DNA of 39,613 nucleotides from Flavobacteriales bacterium UBA5081 (GTDB lineage: Bacteria; Bacteroidota; Bacteroidia; Flavobacteriales_E; Vicingaceae), in NCBI GenBank assembly GCA_002415785.1, contig DIAJ01000010.1, positions 8,619-48,231 of the forward strand, read 5' to 3'. The notes under the pieces were generated by a model. That model saw nothing but the letters and a program-made list of their open reading frames with translations. It was not told the origin of the DNA and searched no databases. The position numbers and the translations under genes were made by a program. This document shows positions 16,991 to 25,144 of this stretch, piece after piece. Within the stretch, counting starts at the first letter, position 1. Each line of letters opens with the position of its first letter.

Positions 16991-17578
16991 TTAAAAATTT
17001 CTCAGTGGTTTTTTACTACCAAACTTTAAACTCAGCGTAACTGACGGTATAAATGTTTGCTGTGGAGCTAAATATTGAAAGTCAGGTTTAAAAACGCCGC
17101 TTAAATCATCACTTACCTCAAAGTGGTAAAGGTGGGCGTCTACTGCTGCATCTACAACATTTAATACGTATGCTAAACCGGTTAGTACAAAAAATAAATC
17201 CCTGTTTTTTCGATGAAAGTCAATTAGGTTTTCCAAATTATCATCGGTGTAAACTCCGGCATATTTATCATCTACAGTTGAAGGGTCATCATCAACTCTT
17301 TTTAAGTAAGCTGATTTAAATTCATTAAACATTGATTGTTGATCCAATGCAACATAAAGTGGCACTCCAATGGCTGCGTAAACCAAAGGGATCTTCCAAT
17401 ATTTCTTATTATAAGCTTGTCCAAGTCCGGGCAATGCCAAAGACATAATAGTTGCTTTTGTAGGGGAGTGTTTTACTTCAGATTCATCCAAGCGCAAAGT
17501 GTCCGTTTTTTGAGCAAACACTGTTGATGAAAATGCAATGGCTACGGCAAATAAAATAAGTTTAAGTTGAATTTTCAT
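16991..17578 (-). CDS. DUF5683-family exported protein
   Basis: A 195-aa protein of unknown function that sits between parB and dapB in many Bacteroidota. It has a signal peptide (ILFAVAIAFSSTVFAQ). The conserved opening LDESEVKHSPTKATIMSLALPGLGQAYNKKYWKIP contains the GLGQAYN-K-YWK-P motif of DUF5683. Two membrane segments follow (PLVYAAIGVPLYVAL and LFFVLTGLAYVLNVVDAAVDAHL) before the C-terminal FEVSDDLSGVFKP. It is probably an inner-membrane protein. The gene order suggests that it belongs to the parAB transcript, but no role in chromosome segregation is shown. Confidence 0.85.
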   Translation of the reverse strand: MKIQLKLILFAVAIAFSSTVFAQKTDTLRLDESEVKHSPTKATIMSLALPGLGQAYNKKYWKIPLVYAAIGVPLYVALDQQSMFNEFKSAYLKRVDDDPSTVDDKYAGVYTDDNLENLIDFHRKNRDLFFVLTGLAYVLNVVDAAVDAHLYHFEVSDDLSGVFKPDFQYLAPQQTFIPSVTLSLKFGSKKPLRNF

Positions 17579-17624
17579 TTTAAAAACGATTCACTCCTTC
17601 GTAAAGAATTCTCAATTTTTGAGA

Positions 17625-18515
17625 CTAAAGCTTCATGGCTTTAAGAATTTTGTCTAACTCATCCTCTGAGCTAAAAGGAATAACAATCCTACCTTTATCT
17701 TCTTCTTTGCGTTGAAATTTTACATTTACTTTAAAATGCTCCGATAAGTTGGCTTTAATTTTTTTGTCTAAAAGCGAAAGCGGCATTACCGATGAAGGAT
17801 GTTTTTTGGGCTTTTCCTCTTTTTTGTTTTTGGCTAACTCTTCTGTTTTTCGAACAGAAAGTGTCTCGTTTAATATTTGCTCAAAAACAGCCAATTGATC
17901 TTCAGGGTTTTCAATATTAATTAATGCTCTGGCATGTCCCATAGATATTTTACCATCGCGAATACCTTCTTGAATATCAGCAGGTAATTTTAAAAGTCTT
18001 AAGTAGTTAGATATGGTACTTCGTTTTTTTCCAACCCTTTGGCTAAGCTCTTCTTGTGTTAATTTACATTCATCAATCAAACGTTGGTAACTTATGGCTA
18101 CTTCAATAGCGTCTAAATTAGCACGTTGAATGTTTTCTACCAAAGCCATCTCCAGCATACTTTGGTCGTTGGCTATGCGAACATAAGCAGGAATTCTATC
18201 CAGACCGGCCATTTGCGAAGCTCTGAAACGTCGCTCACCTGAAATCAATTGATAGGTATCGTAGCCCAACTTACGAACCGTAACGGGCTGGATAATTCCC
18301 AATTCTTTAATTGATTGTGCAAGCTCTTCTAAAGCTTCTTCCTCAAACTTTGTTCTGGGTTGAAAAGGATTGGCTTCAATCTTACTAATTTCAATTTCTG
18401 CAACTGAACCGGCTGTTTTCGCAGATGATTCAGTTGCTTCTTTCTGTGTAATATCCGTTTTATCGTCCTGTAAAAGGGCGCTTAATCCTCTTCCTAATGC
18501 TGGTTTTTTTGTCAT
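17625..18515 (-). CDS. parB: Chromosome-partitioning protein ParB
   Basis: A 296-aa DNA-binding CTPase that loads at parS sites and spreads on the origin region to organise chromosome segregation. It contains the N-terminal PFQPRTKFEEEALEELAQSI, box II GERRFRASQMAG (the GxRRxxA CTP-binding motif), the ENIQRANLDAIE loop, a helix-turn-helix (LTQEELSQRVGKKRSTISNYLRLLKLP) and a C-terminal dimer region. The start is at MTKKPALGRGLSALL, a typical ParB N-terminus. It overlaps the end of parA by 4 bases (ATGA). I did not see a convincing parS 16-mer inside the window. Confidence 0.95.
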   Translation of the reverse strand: MTKKPALGRGLSALLQDDKTDITQKEATESSAKTAGSVAEIEISKIEANPFQPRTKFEEEALEELAQSIKELGIIQPVTVRKLGYDTYQLISGERRFRASQMAGLDRIPAYVRIANDQSMLEMALVENIQRANLDAIEVAISYQRLIDECKLTQEELSQRVGKKRSTISNYLRLLKLPADIQEGIRDGKISMGHARALINIENPEDQLAVFEQILNETLSVRKTEELAKNKKEEKPKKHPSSVMPLSLLDKKIKANLSEHFKVNVKFQRKEEDKGRIVIPFSSEDELDKILKAMKL

Positions 18516-19324
18516 TCTTCTTCTACATCAATTATTTTCTCAGACTCATTAATTTGAGTTAAGTCGTTTTTTTGGAGAATTTCGCGGGCTAAATTAAGAT
18601 AATTAATAGCTCCCTTGCTACTTGCATCGTGCATTATAATCGTTTCACCGTGACTTGGAGCTTCTCCTAATTTGGTGTTTCGCTGTATGATGGTATCGAA
18701 AACCATTTGCTGAAAATGTGTTTTTACTTCTTCCACCACCTGGTTAGATAGTCGCAAACGAATATCGTACATAGTAAGTAATAATCCTTCAATGCTCAAG
18801 TCGGGGTTTAGTCGTGATTGAACAATCTTAATGGTGTTCAATAACTTTCCTAAACCTTCTAATGCAAAGTATTCACATTGTACAGGAATAATTACAGAGT
18901 CCGCTGCACTTAATGCATTTACGGTAATTAATCCTAGTGAAGGGGAGCAGTCGATTATAATAAAGTCGTAGTCGTCTTTGATTTTATTTAAGGCTGCACG
19001 CATCATTTTCTCACGGCTGGGCATGCTAATCATTTCAATTTCTGCACCTACTAAGTCGATGTGAGCAGGAAGTAGATCTAAATTAGGAGTGCCGGTTTCC
19101 AAAACAATGTCTTTTGGCTCTATTTCATTAACGATACATTCGTAAATACTCGTTTTTACATTTTTTGGATCAATTCCCACGCCTGAAGTGGCATTTGCCT
19201 GAGGATCGGCGTCAACTAAAAGCACTTTGCGCTCCAAAACGCCTAAAGCGGCGGCTAAGTTGATAGCGGTCGTTGTTTTTCCCACGCCTCCTTTTTGATT
19301 GGCTACTGCAATAATTTTACCCAT
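18512..19324 (-). CDS. parA: Chromosome-partitioning ATPase ParA (Soj type)
   Basis: A 270-aa Walker-type ATPase that binds DNA in its ATP form and moves ParB-parS complexes. The deviant Walker A KGGVGKTT is at residues 10-17, directly after MGKIIAVANQ, so there is no N-terminal DNA-binding extension, as in the chromosomal (type Ib-like) form. Also present are the Walker A' LLVDADPQANAT and Walker B DFIIIDCSPSLGLITVNAL, then the PVQCEYFALEGLGKL segment. It partners with the overlapping parB. A distinct second ParA lies at 32969-33784; they are clearly different proteins, the other being closer to plasmid forms. Confidence 0.95.
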   Translation of the reverse strand: MGKIIAVANQKGGVGKTTTAINLAAALGVLERKVLLVDADPQANATSGVGIDPKNVKTSIYECIVNEIEPKDIVLETGTPNLDLLPAHIDLVGAEIEMISMPSREKMMRAALNKIKDDYDFIIIDCSPSLGLITVNALSAADSVIIPVQCEYFALEGLGKLLNTIKIVQSRLNPDLSIEGLLLTMYDIRLRLSNQVVEEVKTHFQQMVFDTIIQRNTKLGEAPSHGETIIMHDASSKGAINYLNLAREILQKNDLTQINESEKIIDVEEE

Positions 19325-19356
19325 AATTTTCTTTCGCTATTCTGTGTGTATAAATA

Positions 19357-20037
19357 TTAATATTTAATGGAGCTGCCAATTTCCATTAAAGTCAAGTTTT
19401 TTCCTGCTGCTTTAAATTTAGCTATGGCTTCTTCATGTTTTAGTTTAATGTAGGGAAAAGTGTCGTAATGCATACCAATTACATGGTCGCACTGAATAAA
19501 ATCAGAAGCTCTAATTGCATCGTCAATTCCCATGGTAAAGTTATCACCAATTGGCAAAATAGCAATATCCGGACGGTCAAACTCTCCAATTAATTTCATA
19601 TCCATGTGAAGCGCAGTGTCTCCGGCATAATAAATTCTTTTTCCACCCACTTCAATAATAAACCCTCCGGGATTACCTCCGTAGGTTCCATCGGGTAAAA
19701 CGGATGAATGAACTGCATTTACATACTTTACTCTCCCAAAGTCAAACTTCCAGTTTCCGCCGTGGTTCATCGGCTGAACCTTTTCAAAGCCTTTATCTTG
19801 AAACCAGCTAACGATTTCAAAGTTGGAAACGATAGTAGGATTGCATCTTTTTGCTATGCTTTCAGCATCAGCTACATGATCTTGATGACCATGGCTGATC
19901 AGCATATAATTGCATTCCACTTCATCTACATTTATATTTTTTGCCAATTCATTTGGGCTGATAAAAGGGTCGAACAAAATTCGATTTGAATTGCTTACTA
20001 TTTCAAAGCAAGAATGTCCATAATACTTTATTTCCAT
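19357..20037 (-). CDS. UPF0173 metal-dependent hydrolase (metallo-beta-lactamase fold)
   Basis: A 226-aa cytoplasmic hydrolase of unknown substrate. The first metal motif is ISHGHQDHVAD (HxHxDH), later metal ligands lie in YYAGDTALHMDMKL (Asp) and VIGMHYDTFP (His), and the start MEIKYYGHSCFEI is standard for UPF0173. It is the first gene of the minus-strand run and stands 32 bases before parA, so they may be cotranscribed. It is divergent from the FMN reductase gene; the 134 bases between hold both promoters. Its relatives include UlaG-like lactonases, but that activity should not be assumed. Confidence 0.88.
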   Translation of the reverse strand: MEIKYYGHSCFEIVSNSNRILFDPFISPNELAKNINVDEVECNYMLISHGHQDHVADAESIAKRCNPTIVSNFEIVSWFQDKGFEKVQPMNHGGNWKFDFGRVKYVNAVHSSVLPDGTYGGNPGGFIIEVGGKRIYYAGDTALHMDMKLIGEFDRPDIAILPIGDNFTMGIDDAIRASDFIQCDHVIGMHYDTFPYIKLKHEEAIAKFKAAGKNLTLMEIGSSIKY

Positions 20038-20171
20038 AAGTCTACAAGCTTGAGATTAAATTGCTTTCTTTGCAAAAAGTTATTTATAGGATTTAGATAA
20101 AAGTACATTTTTTTGAAGGCTTTGAGCTAATTTTTACACTAAATTTTTTACACAATTTTGTTAATTATAAG

Positions 20172-20690
20172 ATGACAACCATTATATCAGCCAGTAACCG
20201 AGAAGGAAATTTAACGGCGCTTTTCGCCAAACAATGTCAAGTTTTTTTTGAAGAAGCCGGAGAAGCTTGTCAGTTGTTTTATTTAGATGAGTTGCCAAGT
20301 CCACTTTCACTGCAAAGCGTTTACGAATATAAAACTTCCGCTTTTGCGAATCTTTCAGAACAACTTATAGAACCAGCAGATAAACTCTTGTTTGTTGTAC
20401 CGGAATACAATGGAAGTATTCCCGGCATTTTGAAATTATTTTTAGATGCGATTGAACCGGCTATTTTTAAAGGGAAAAAAGCCGCATTAATTGGAGTTTC
20501 AGCAGGAAGAGCCGGAAATTTAAGAGGAATGGATCACTTAACCGACATTTTACACTATCTGCAAGTGAATGTGATGCCGTTTAAGTTGCCGGTTTCTCGT
20601 TTATACGATTTAATCGACAAGGATTCAGTTGTTGATCAAGAGACACTTCGCTTAATGAAAAAACAAGTAGTTGATTTAATTGAATTTTAA
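20172..20690 (+). CDS. NAD(P)H-dependent FMN reductase-like flavoprotein
   Basis: A 172-aa flavodoxin-fold protein of the NADPH-dependent FMN reductase family. ISASNREGNLTALFAKQ is the phosphate-binding loop (normally GSxRxxS), FVVPEYNGSIPGILKLFLDAI is the family signature around the flavin, and LIGVSAGRAGNLRGMDHL is the second flavin contact. It probably reduces quinones, azo compounds or free FMN using NAD(P)H; the true substrate is unknown. Its stop codon overlaps the truA start by one base (TAATG), so the pair is translationally coupled. A weak -7 box, CAATTTTG at 20153-20160, has one mismatch. Confidence 0.85.
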   Translation: MTTIISASNREGNLTALFAKQCQVFFEEAGEACQLFYLDELPSPLSLQSVYEYKTSAFANLSEQLIEPADKLLFVVPEYNGSIPGILKLFLDAIEPAIFKGKKAALIGVSAGRAGNLRGMDHLTDILHYLQVNVMPFKLPVSRLYDLIDKDSVVDQETLRLMKKQVVDLIEF

Positions 20691-21463
20691 TGAAACGCTA
20701 CTTCGTATATTTAATGTTTGACGGAACTCCATTTCACGGTTGGCAAGTTCAGCCCAATGCCAATAGCGTTCAGGAGGAAATTGAGCAAGCACTGCAAACC
20801 CTAGAACAAAGAAAAGTGGAGATTGTGGGTGCCGGAAGAACCGACACCGGTGTACATGCCGAAGAAATGGTTTTTCATTTTGATACCGACCAAAAGTGGG
20901 ATAAGCGAACTTTTATTCATCGACTAAACTCACTCCTTCCAAAAACAATAGCTGTATTCGACTTAAGAGAAGTAAAAGCCGATTTTCACGCCAGGTTCGA
21001 TGCCACTAGTCGCACTTATCGATACATTATTTGTCGTAAAAAGAATCCATTTTGGTTAAATAGAGCTTACTTTTTTAATCGCGATTTGAATGTTGATAAA
21101 ATGAATAGAGCTGCTACATACTTAGTTGGGAAAAAAGACTTTACTTCATTTAGTAAAGTCCATACTCAAACATTTACAAACGTATGTGAGCTTACTCATG
21201 CAGAATGGAAAGAAGAGGGTGACTTTCTTATTTTTGAAATAAGAGCAAACCGCTTTTTGAGAAATATGGTGCGAGCAGTTGTGGGTACTTTAATTGAAGT
21301 AGGTATTGGAAAAAGAAGAGTGGAAGATGTATCAGCCATTTTAGCCGCCAAGAATCGCTCAGATGCCGGTGCTTCAGTACCTGCATCAGGACTTTATTTG
21401 TGTAAAATTGAGTATCCGGAGGAAGGTTTCATTCAAGACTTACAAAACCATAAGACTTCTTAA
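20690..21463 (+). CDS. truA: tRNA pseudouridine(38-40) synthase
   Basis: A 257-aa enzyme that isomerises uridines 38, 39 and 40 in the anticodon arm of tRNAs. The catalytic Asp is in VGAGRTDTGVHAEEMV; other TruA blocks are FDGTPFHGWQVQPN at the start, FHARFDATSRTYRYII, and the C-terminal RANRFLRNMVRAVVGTLIEVG. Length is normal. It is coupled to the preceding flavoprotein by a one-base overlap. The next gene has its own promoter, so transcription may end here, but no terminator hairpin was seen. Confidence 0.95.
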   Translation: MKRYFVYLMFDGTPFHGWQVQPNANSVQEEIEQALQTLEQRKVEIVGAGRTDTGVHAEEMVFHFDTDQKWDKRTFIHRLNSLLPKTIAVFDLREVKADFHARFDATSRTYRYIICRKKNPFWLNRAYFFNRDLNVDKMNRAATYLVGKKDFTSFSKVHTQTFTNVCELTHAEWKEEGDFLIFEIRANRFLRNMVRAVVGTLIEVGIGKRRVEDVSAILAAKNRSDAGASVPASGLYLCKIEYPEEGFIQDLQNHKTS

Positions 21464-21492
21464 TTAATTCAACATTTGATTGCGAAATAAAC

Positions 21493-21500
21493 TACTTTTG
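21493..21500 (+). promoter_or_regulatory. -7 promoter element of the ABC exporter gene
   Basis: TACTTTTG, an exact TAnnTTTG, ends 5 bases before the ATG at 21506. Transcription would begin at or near the start codon, so the message may be leaderless or nearly so. Confidence 0.6.
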
Positions 21501-21505
21501 CACCC

Positions 21506-23272
21506 ATGAGTAATGTAAGCGGAAAAGCTTGGGATACGGCACTTTTTAAACGCATAATGCGTTATGTAAGACCTTATAAAAATACCTTTATTGTAACGGC
21601 ATTTTTGGTAATTGTTCTGGCAATTCTAGGTCCGCTTCGTCCTTGGTTAATTCAGTACACCATTGATGAAGAAGTAAAAAACTTCAATGCCGACGGAGTG
21701 TTGAAGCTGACTTTAATAATGATTGGTGTTTTAATTTTAGAAGCCATTGTTCAGTTTTACCAAACTTATTGGGCAAACTGGTTGGGACAAACCATCATTA
21801 AAGATTTACGAGTTCAGCTCTACAAGCACATCATGTCTTTTCGCTTAAAGTATTTTGATCGCACGGCTATAGGAACATTAGTTACTCGAACAGTTTCCGA
21901 CATTGAAACAATTGCTAATATTTTTTCGCAAGGGGTGTTGGTAATTATCGGCGATATACTAAAGTTAGTTGCGGTTGTTGGTTTTATGGTTTCAGTGGAT
22001 TGGTTGCTTACGCTAATTACTTTGATTCCAATTCCTATATTAATTATAGCAACAAACATTTTTAAGAAAGTAATCAAGAAAGCTTTTCAGGATGTTAGAA
22101 CACAAATTTCCAGATTGAATGCATTTGTTCAAGAGCGAGTAACCGGAATGAAAATCATTCAGATTTTTAATCGAGAGAAAGTTGAAATGAGCCGTTTTGA
22201 GAAAATGAACAAATTGCATAGGAATGCGCACATTCAAACAGTTTGGGCGTATTCCATCTTTTTTCCGGTGGTAGAAATGCTCTCAGCAGCTTCCTTGGCA
22301 CTTTTAGTGTGGTGGGGCACAAAAGGTGTTTTAGCCGGCTACACTACTTTGGGTAATTTAATGGCTTTTATCATGTACATTTATATGATGTATCGCCCAA
22401 TTCGCCAATTAGCTGACCGCTTTAATACTTTGCAAATGGGCATGGTTAGCTCTGAGCGAGTGTTTAAAGTATTAGATACGGATTCATTTATAGAAAATAA
22501 AGGAAGTTTTAGCAAGCCAAAATTGGAAGGAGAAATTGAATTTAAGAATGTATGGTTTGCATACAATGAAGATGAATATGTATTAAAAGACATTAGTTTT
22601 ACTGCTAAAGCGGGAGAGACAATTGCATTCGTCGGAGCAACCGGATCCGGAAAAACATCTACGATTAATTTATTAGGTCGCTTTTATGAATTTCAAAAGG
22701 GGGATATTATAGTAGATGGTGTTTCAATTAGAGATTACGACATTAGTGAGTTGAGGAGTAGAATGGCCGTGGTGTTGCAAGATGTTTTCCTTTTTTCAGA
22801 TAGTATATACAACAACATTACCTTAAATAATTCCGACATTCCGGAGGAAAAAGTAATTGAAGCTGCGAAAAAAGTGGGAGCACATGACTTTATCAGTAAA
22901 CTACCTGCTGCTTATCATTACGATGTAAAAGAACGCGGCGGAATGCTTTCGGTCGGGCAGCGGCAATTAATTTCCTTTATAAGAGCTTATGTGCACGACC
23001 CCAGTATATTGATTTTAGATGAAGCAACTTCCAGCATTGATACGGAATCTGAACAAATGATTCAAAAAGCAACGGATGTTTTAACAGAAGGAAGAACGTC
23101 GATTGTTATTGCGCATCGTTTGTCTACCATTCAAAAAGCAGATAAAATTATTGTACTTGAAGCCGGCAGAATTATTGAACAAGGCAACCATCAAGAACTT
23201 TTAGCACAAAACGGACACTACAAAAAACTGTTTGATTTACAGTTTAAAGAAGAGGTGGTGAAAAGTGCTTAA
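21506..23272 (+). CDS. ABC exporter, fused permease and ATPase
   Basis: A 588-aa half-transporter of the MsbA/MDR-like type, expected to work as a homodimer in the inner membrane. The N-terminal 320 residues hold six membrane helices (for example TFIVTAFLVIVLAILGPL and LLTLITLIPIPILIIATNIF). The nucleotide-binding domain has Walker A GATGSGKTST, the Q loop VVLQDVFLFSD, the signature LSVGQRQLISF (variant of LSGGQ), Walker B ILILDEATSSID, and the H loop VIAHRLSTI. The substrate may be a lipid or a drug and cannot be told. The variant signature (V for the first G) is common in this group. The gene ends tail to tail with the amidase fusion gene, their stop codons overlapping by 4 bases with no terminator between. 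Confidence 0.9.
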   Translation: MSNVSGKAWDTALFKRIMRYVRPYKNTFIVTAFLVIVLAILGPLRPWLIQYTIDEEVKNFNADGVLKLTLIMIGVLILEAIVQFYQTYWANWLGQTIIKDLRVQLYKHIMSFRLKYFDRTAIGTLVTRTVSDIETIANIFSQGVLVIIGDILKLVAVVGFMVSVDWLLTLITLIPIPILIIATNIFKKVIKKAFQDVRTQISRLNAFVQERVTGMKIIQIFNREKVEMSRFEKMNKLHRNAHIQTVWAYSIFFPVVEMLSAASLALLVWWGTKGVLAGYTTLGNLMAFIMYIYMMYRPIRQLADRFNTLQMGMVSSERVFKVLDTDSFIENKGSFSKPKLEGEIEFKNVWFAYNEDEYVLKDISFTAKAGETIAFVGATGSGKTSTINLLGRFYEFQKGDIIVDGVSIRDYDISELRSRMAVVLQDVFLFSDSIYNNITLNNSDIPEEKVIEAAKKVGAHDFISKLPAAYHYDVKERGGMLSVGQRQLISFIRAYVHDPSILILDEATSSIDTESEQMIQKATDVLTEGRTSIVIAHRLSTIQKADKIIVLEAGRIIEQGNHQELLAQNGHYKKLFDLQFKEEVVKSA

Positions 23273-24693
23273 TCCAATGAATTTACAATAGACTCTGCAA
23301 TAAGTGTAGAGAGCTCATCTTGATAATCTTGGCTGACTAATTTAGCCTTTTCTTCTTCGTTGGATATAAATCCCAACTCAATTAATGCTGATGCGCAATT
23401 GCTTTCCCTTAGTATGGTAAAAGGAGCAGGTAGCACTTTTAACTCTCCCTCGTAGTTTTGGTTTAATACTGAAGCTAAATTCATTATTTTCTTATACCTG
23501 TAGTTGGTGTCACTTCCTTGAATGTATTTGTTTGAGATATAGAGTTCCATCCCTTTTTTGTTTGGGAATTGACTCGGTGGTATATAGTTAAGGTGAAGGG
23601 ATAAAAGCAAGTCAGCATTGTATTGATTAGCTAATCTTACCCTTTCATTTAGTTCTATAAACTGATCATTTTCTCTTAGTTGGATTACTTTTATTCCTTT
23701 AGCTTCTAGTTTTTTGCTAATTAATTGGGCGTATAATAAACTCAAGTCAGCTTCATAAACTGTTTCACTTATTGCTCCTTTGTCTTTCCCTCCATGTCCG
23801 GCATCAATGATTACAGTATACGGTTTGATTAAGTGGATATTTTGAAAGGAGCTAAATACAACTGCTATAATTGTTATAGTGAGTGCTATTGATACTTTTT
23901 TCATGATTTTTTGTTTTGAAGGTTTGTTTCGATAAATCATTTTTATGCGTTTTTTTAAACTTTGATAGCTAAATCCACTACTCATGGGAAGTTGCTTTCC
24001 TTTGGAAGAATTCAACAAAATAGAACAATATGCTTCTTTTTCTTTTCCCACTTTATCATCAGCGATAAACTCGTGATTTTGCTCAATTGATCTTTTCATC
24101 ATCCAAACAAAAGGATTAATCCAAGCAATTATACTAGCCAGCTCTGAGATAATAAGATCTAGACTATGCAATTGTATAGCATGTACTTTTTCATGTTCAA
24201 TTAATTCAGCAGGAATAGTCGACTCAATATCTTTTTTTGGAATGAAAATGTAGTTGAAGAAGCTAAATACTGTTTCTTCTTTAGTTGAAATAAAAACCAG
24301 CCCGTTCTTTTTAGTGCCTTTTTTATTAATTAATTGGATAAGATTAAATAATCTGAATATAAAACGAGCTGATAGCAGAAGTAAGCCCAATAAATAAATA
24401 TTCTGAAAGCTTAAAAGAGGACTATGACTAGTATCAACAACTTCAACTGTTTTTTGATTTTCAATTGCTTTCTGTTTATCTTTAAAGAAATTGGTAGACT
24501 CTCCTAAAGGCAAACCCAATTCATCATTCGCCTGTATTTCAAATTCTATTAAAGGTAGAATTAATGTAAGCAAAAAGGTCGTTAATAAGAATATTCTGTT
24601 GAATTGAAATGCTTTAGTGTTTTTAAGCATAAGTTGGTAGATAAGGTACACTGTGCCTAAAAATAAAGTGGAATGGATAAAGTATTCAATCAT
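23269..24693 (-). CDS. BlaR1-like M56 metalloprotease fused to N-acetylmuramoyl-L-alanine amidase
   Basis: A 474-aa membrane protein joining two domains that normally occur apart. Residues 1-260 are an M56 (BlaR1/MecR1) protease: membrane helices at the N-terminus and near 100-120, the zinc motif HEKVH at 167-171, and the further ligand region NHEFIADD at about 206-213. A membrane helix follows (VSIALTITIIAVVFSSF, about 267-283). After it, residues 292-474 form an amidase_3 domain with all four zinc/catalytic positions: His300 (IIDAGHGGKDKGA), Glu314 (YEADLSLLYA), His367 (LSLHLNYIPP) and Glu439 (SALIELGFIS). The topology puts the amidase in the periplasm. In BlaR1 the protease clips the BlaI repressor; here the usual penicillin-binding sensor is replaced by a peptidoglycan hydrolase. 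The frame is open to a TTG at 24714, but the ATG at 24693, overlapping the blaI-like gene by 8 bases, fits better. Confidence 0.88.
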   Translation of the reverse strand: MIEYFIHSTLFLGTVYLIYQLMLKNTKAFQFNRIFLLTTFLLTLILPLIEFEIQANDELGLPLGESTNFFKDKQKAIENQKTVEVVDTSHSPLLSFQNIYLLGLLLLSARFIFRLFNLIQLINKKGTKKNGLVFISTKEETVFSFFNYIFIPKKDIESTIPAELIEHEKVHAIQLHSLDLIISELASIIAWINPFVWMMKRSIEQNHEFIADDKVGKEKEAYCSILLNSSKGKQLPMSSGFSYQSLKKRIKMIYRNKPSKQKIMKKVSIALTITIIAVVFSSFQNIHLIKPYTVIIDAGHGGKDKGAISETVYEADLSLLYAQLISKKLEAKGIKVIQLRENDQFIELNERVRLANQYNADLLLSLHLNYIPPSQFPNKKGMELYISNKYIQGSDTNYRYKKIMNLASVLNQNYEGELKVLPAPFTILRESNCASALIELGFISNEEEKAKLVSQDYQDELSTLIAESIVNSLD

Positions 24694-25069
24694 TTTCTTT
24701 TTCTTTACGTTCAATTTCCTTTTGAATAATCTCTTGAAGCGATTTTAACTCTTCAGCACTTAAGTCCGTTTTTTGTGTAAAATAATTGGCAAACTGTATT
24801 TTAGAACCATTAAAAAAGTTGTTGATCACTTTTTTTAGTTGTGATTTACTGTAGTCACTTTTCTTAATCTTTGGATAGTAATGTTTGTCTCTTCCATGTT
24901 TTATAAAACCTACATAGTTTTTAGCGCACATTCTACTTAGCAATGTCGATACGGTTGTATAAGCCGGACCATCATCTCCATAAGCATCTACAACTTCATT
25001 TAAATATGCTTTTTTTAAGCTCCATAGCTTTTGCATTAATTCAAATTCAGCTTTTGTTAGTTCTACCAT
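24686..25069 (-). CDS. BlaI/MecI-family transcriptional repressor
   Basis: A 127-aa winged-helix repressor of the BlaI/MecI/CopY (penicillinase repressor) family. Typical parts are the N-terminal TKAEFELMQKLWSLKKAYLNEV, the recognition helix region YTTVSTLLSRMCAKNYVGF, the wing (KHGRDKHYYPKI) and a helical dimer tail (FFNGSKIQFANYFTQKTDLSAEELKSLQ). Such proteins bind TACA-N-TGTA-type dyads and are released when an M56 protease cuts them. A matching dyad lies right at its own promoter, so it should repress itself and the protease-amidase gene that overlaps its end. No beta-lactamase or penicillin-binding protein gene is next to it; the effector is probably a cell-wall signal. Confidence 0.9.
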   Translation of the reverse strand: MVELTKAEFELMQKLWSLKKAYLNEVVDAYGDDGPAYTTVSTLLSRMCAKNYVGFIKHGRDKHYYPKIKKSDYSKSQLKKVINNFFNGSKIQFANYFTQKTDLSAEELKSLQEIIQKEIERKEKEND

Positions 25070-25072
25070 TTT

Positions 25073-25099
25073 TGTAGTTTATATACTACAAATGTAGTA
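25073..25099 (-). promoter_or_regulatory. BlaI-type operator over the promoter of the repressor-protease operon
   Basis: The main dyad TACTACA-AA-TGTAGTA (25084-25099) is the shape expected for BlaI/MecI operators. A third half-site TGTAGT at 25073-25078 pairs with ACTACA 25085-25090 over 6 bases, giving overlapping sites. The minus-strand -7 element TACATTTG (25089-25096, exact TAnnTTTG) lies inside the dyad, so repressor binding would block transcription directly. The start codon is at 25069. Confidence 0.8.
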
Positions 25100-25144
25100 A
25101 TAAATTTTATAAATCAAAAATATAGGCTGAAAAAGAAGGGGTTG

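Noticed and set aside
24694..24714. TTG start for the M56-amidase protein
   Set aside because: The ATG at 24693 gives the standard short N-terminus before the first membrane helix; the added residues are just lysine-rich.
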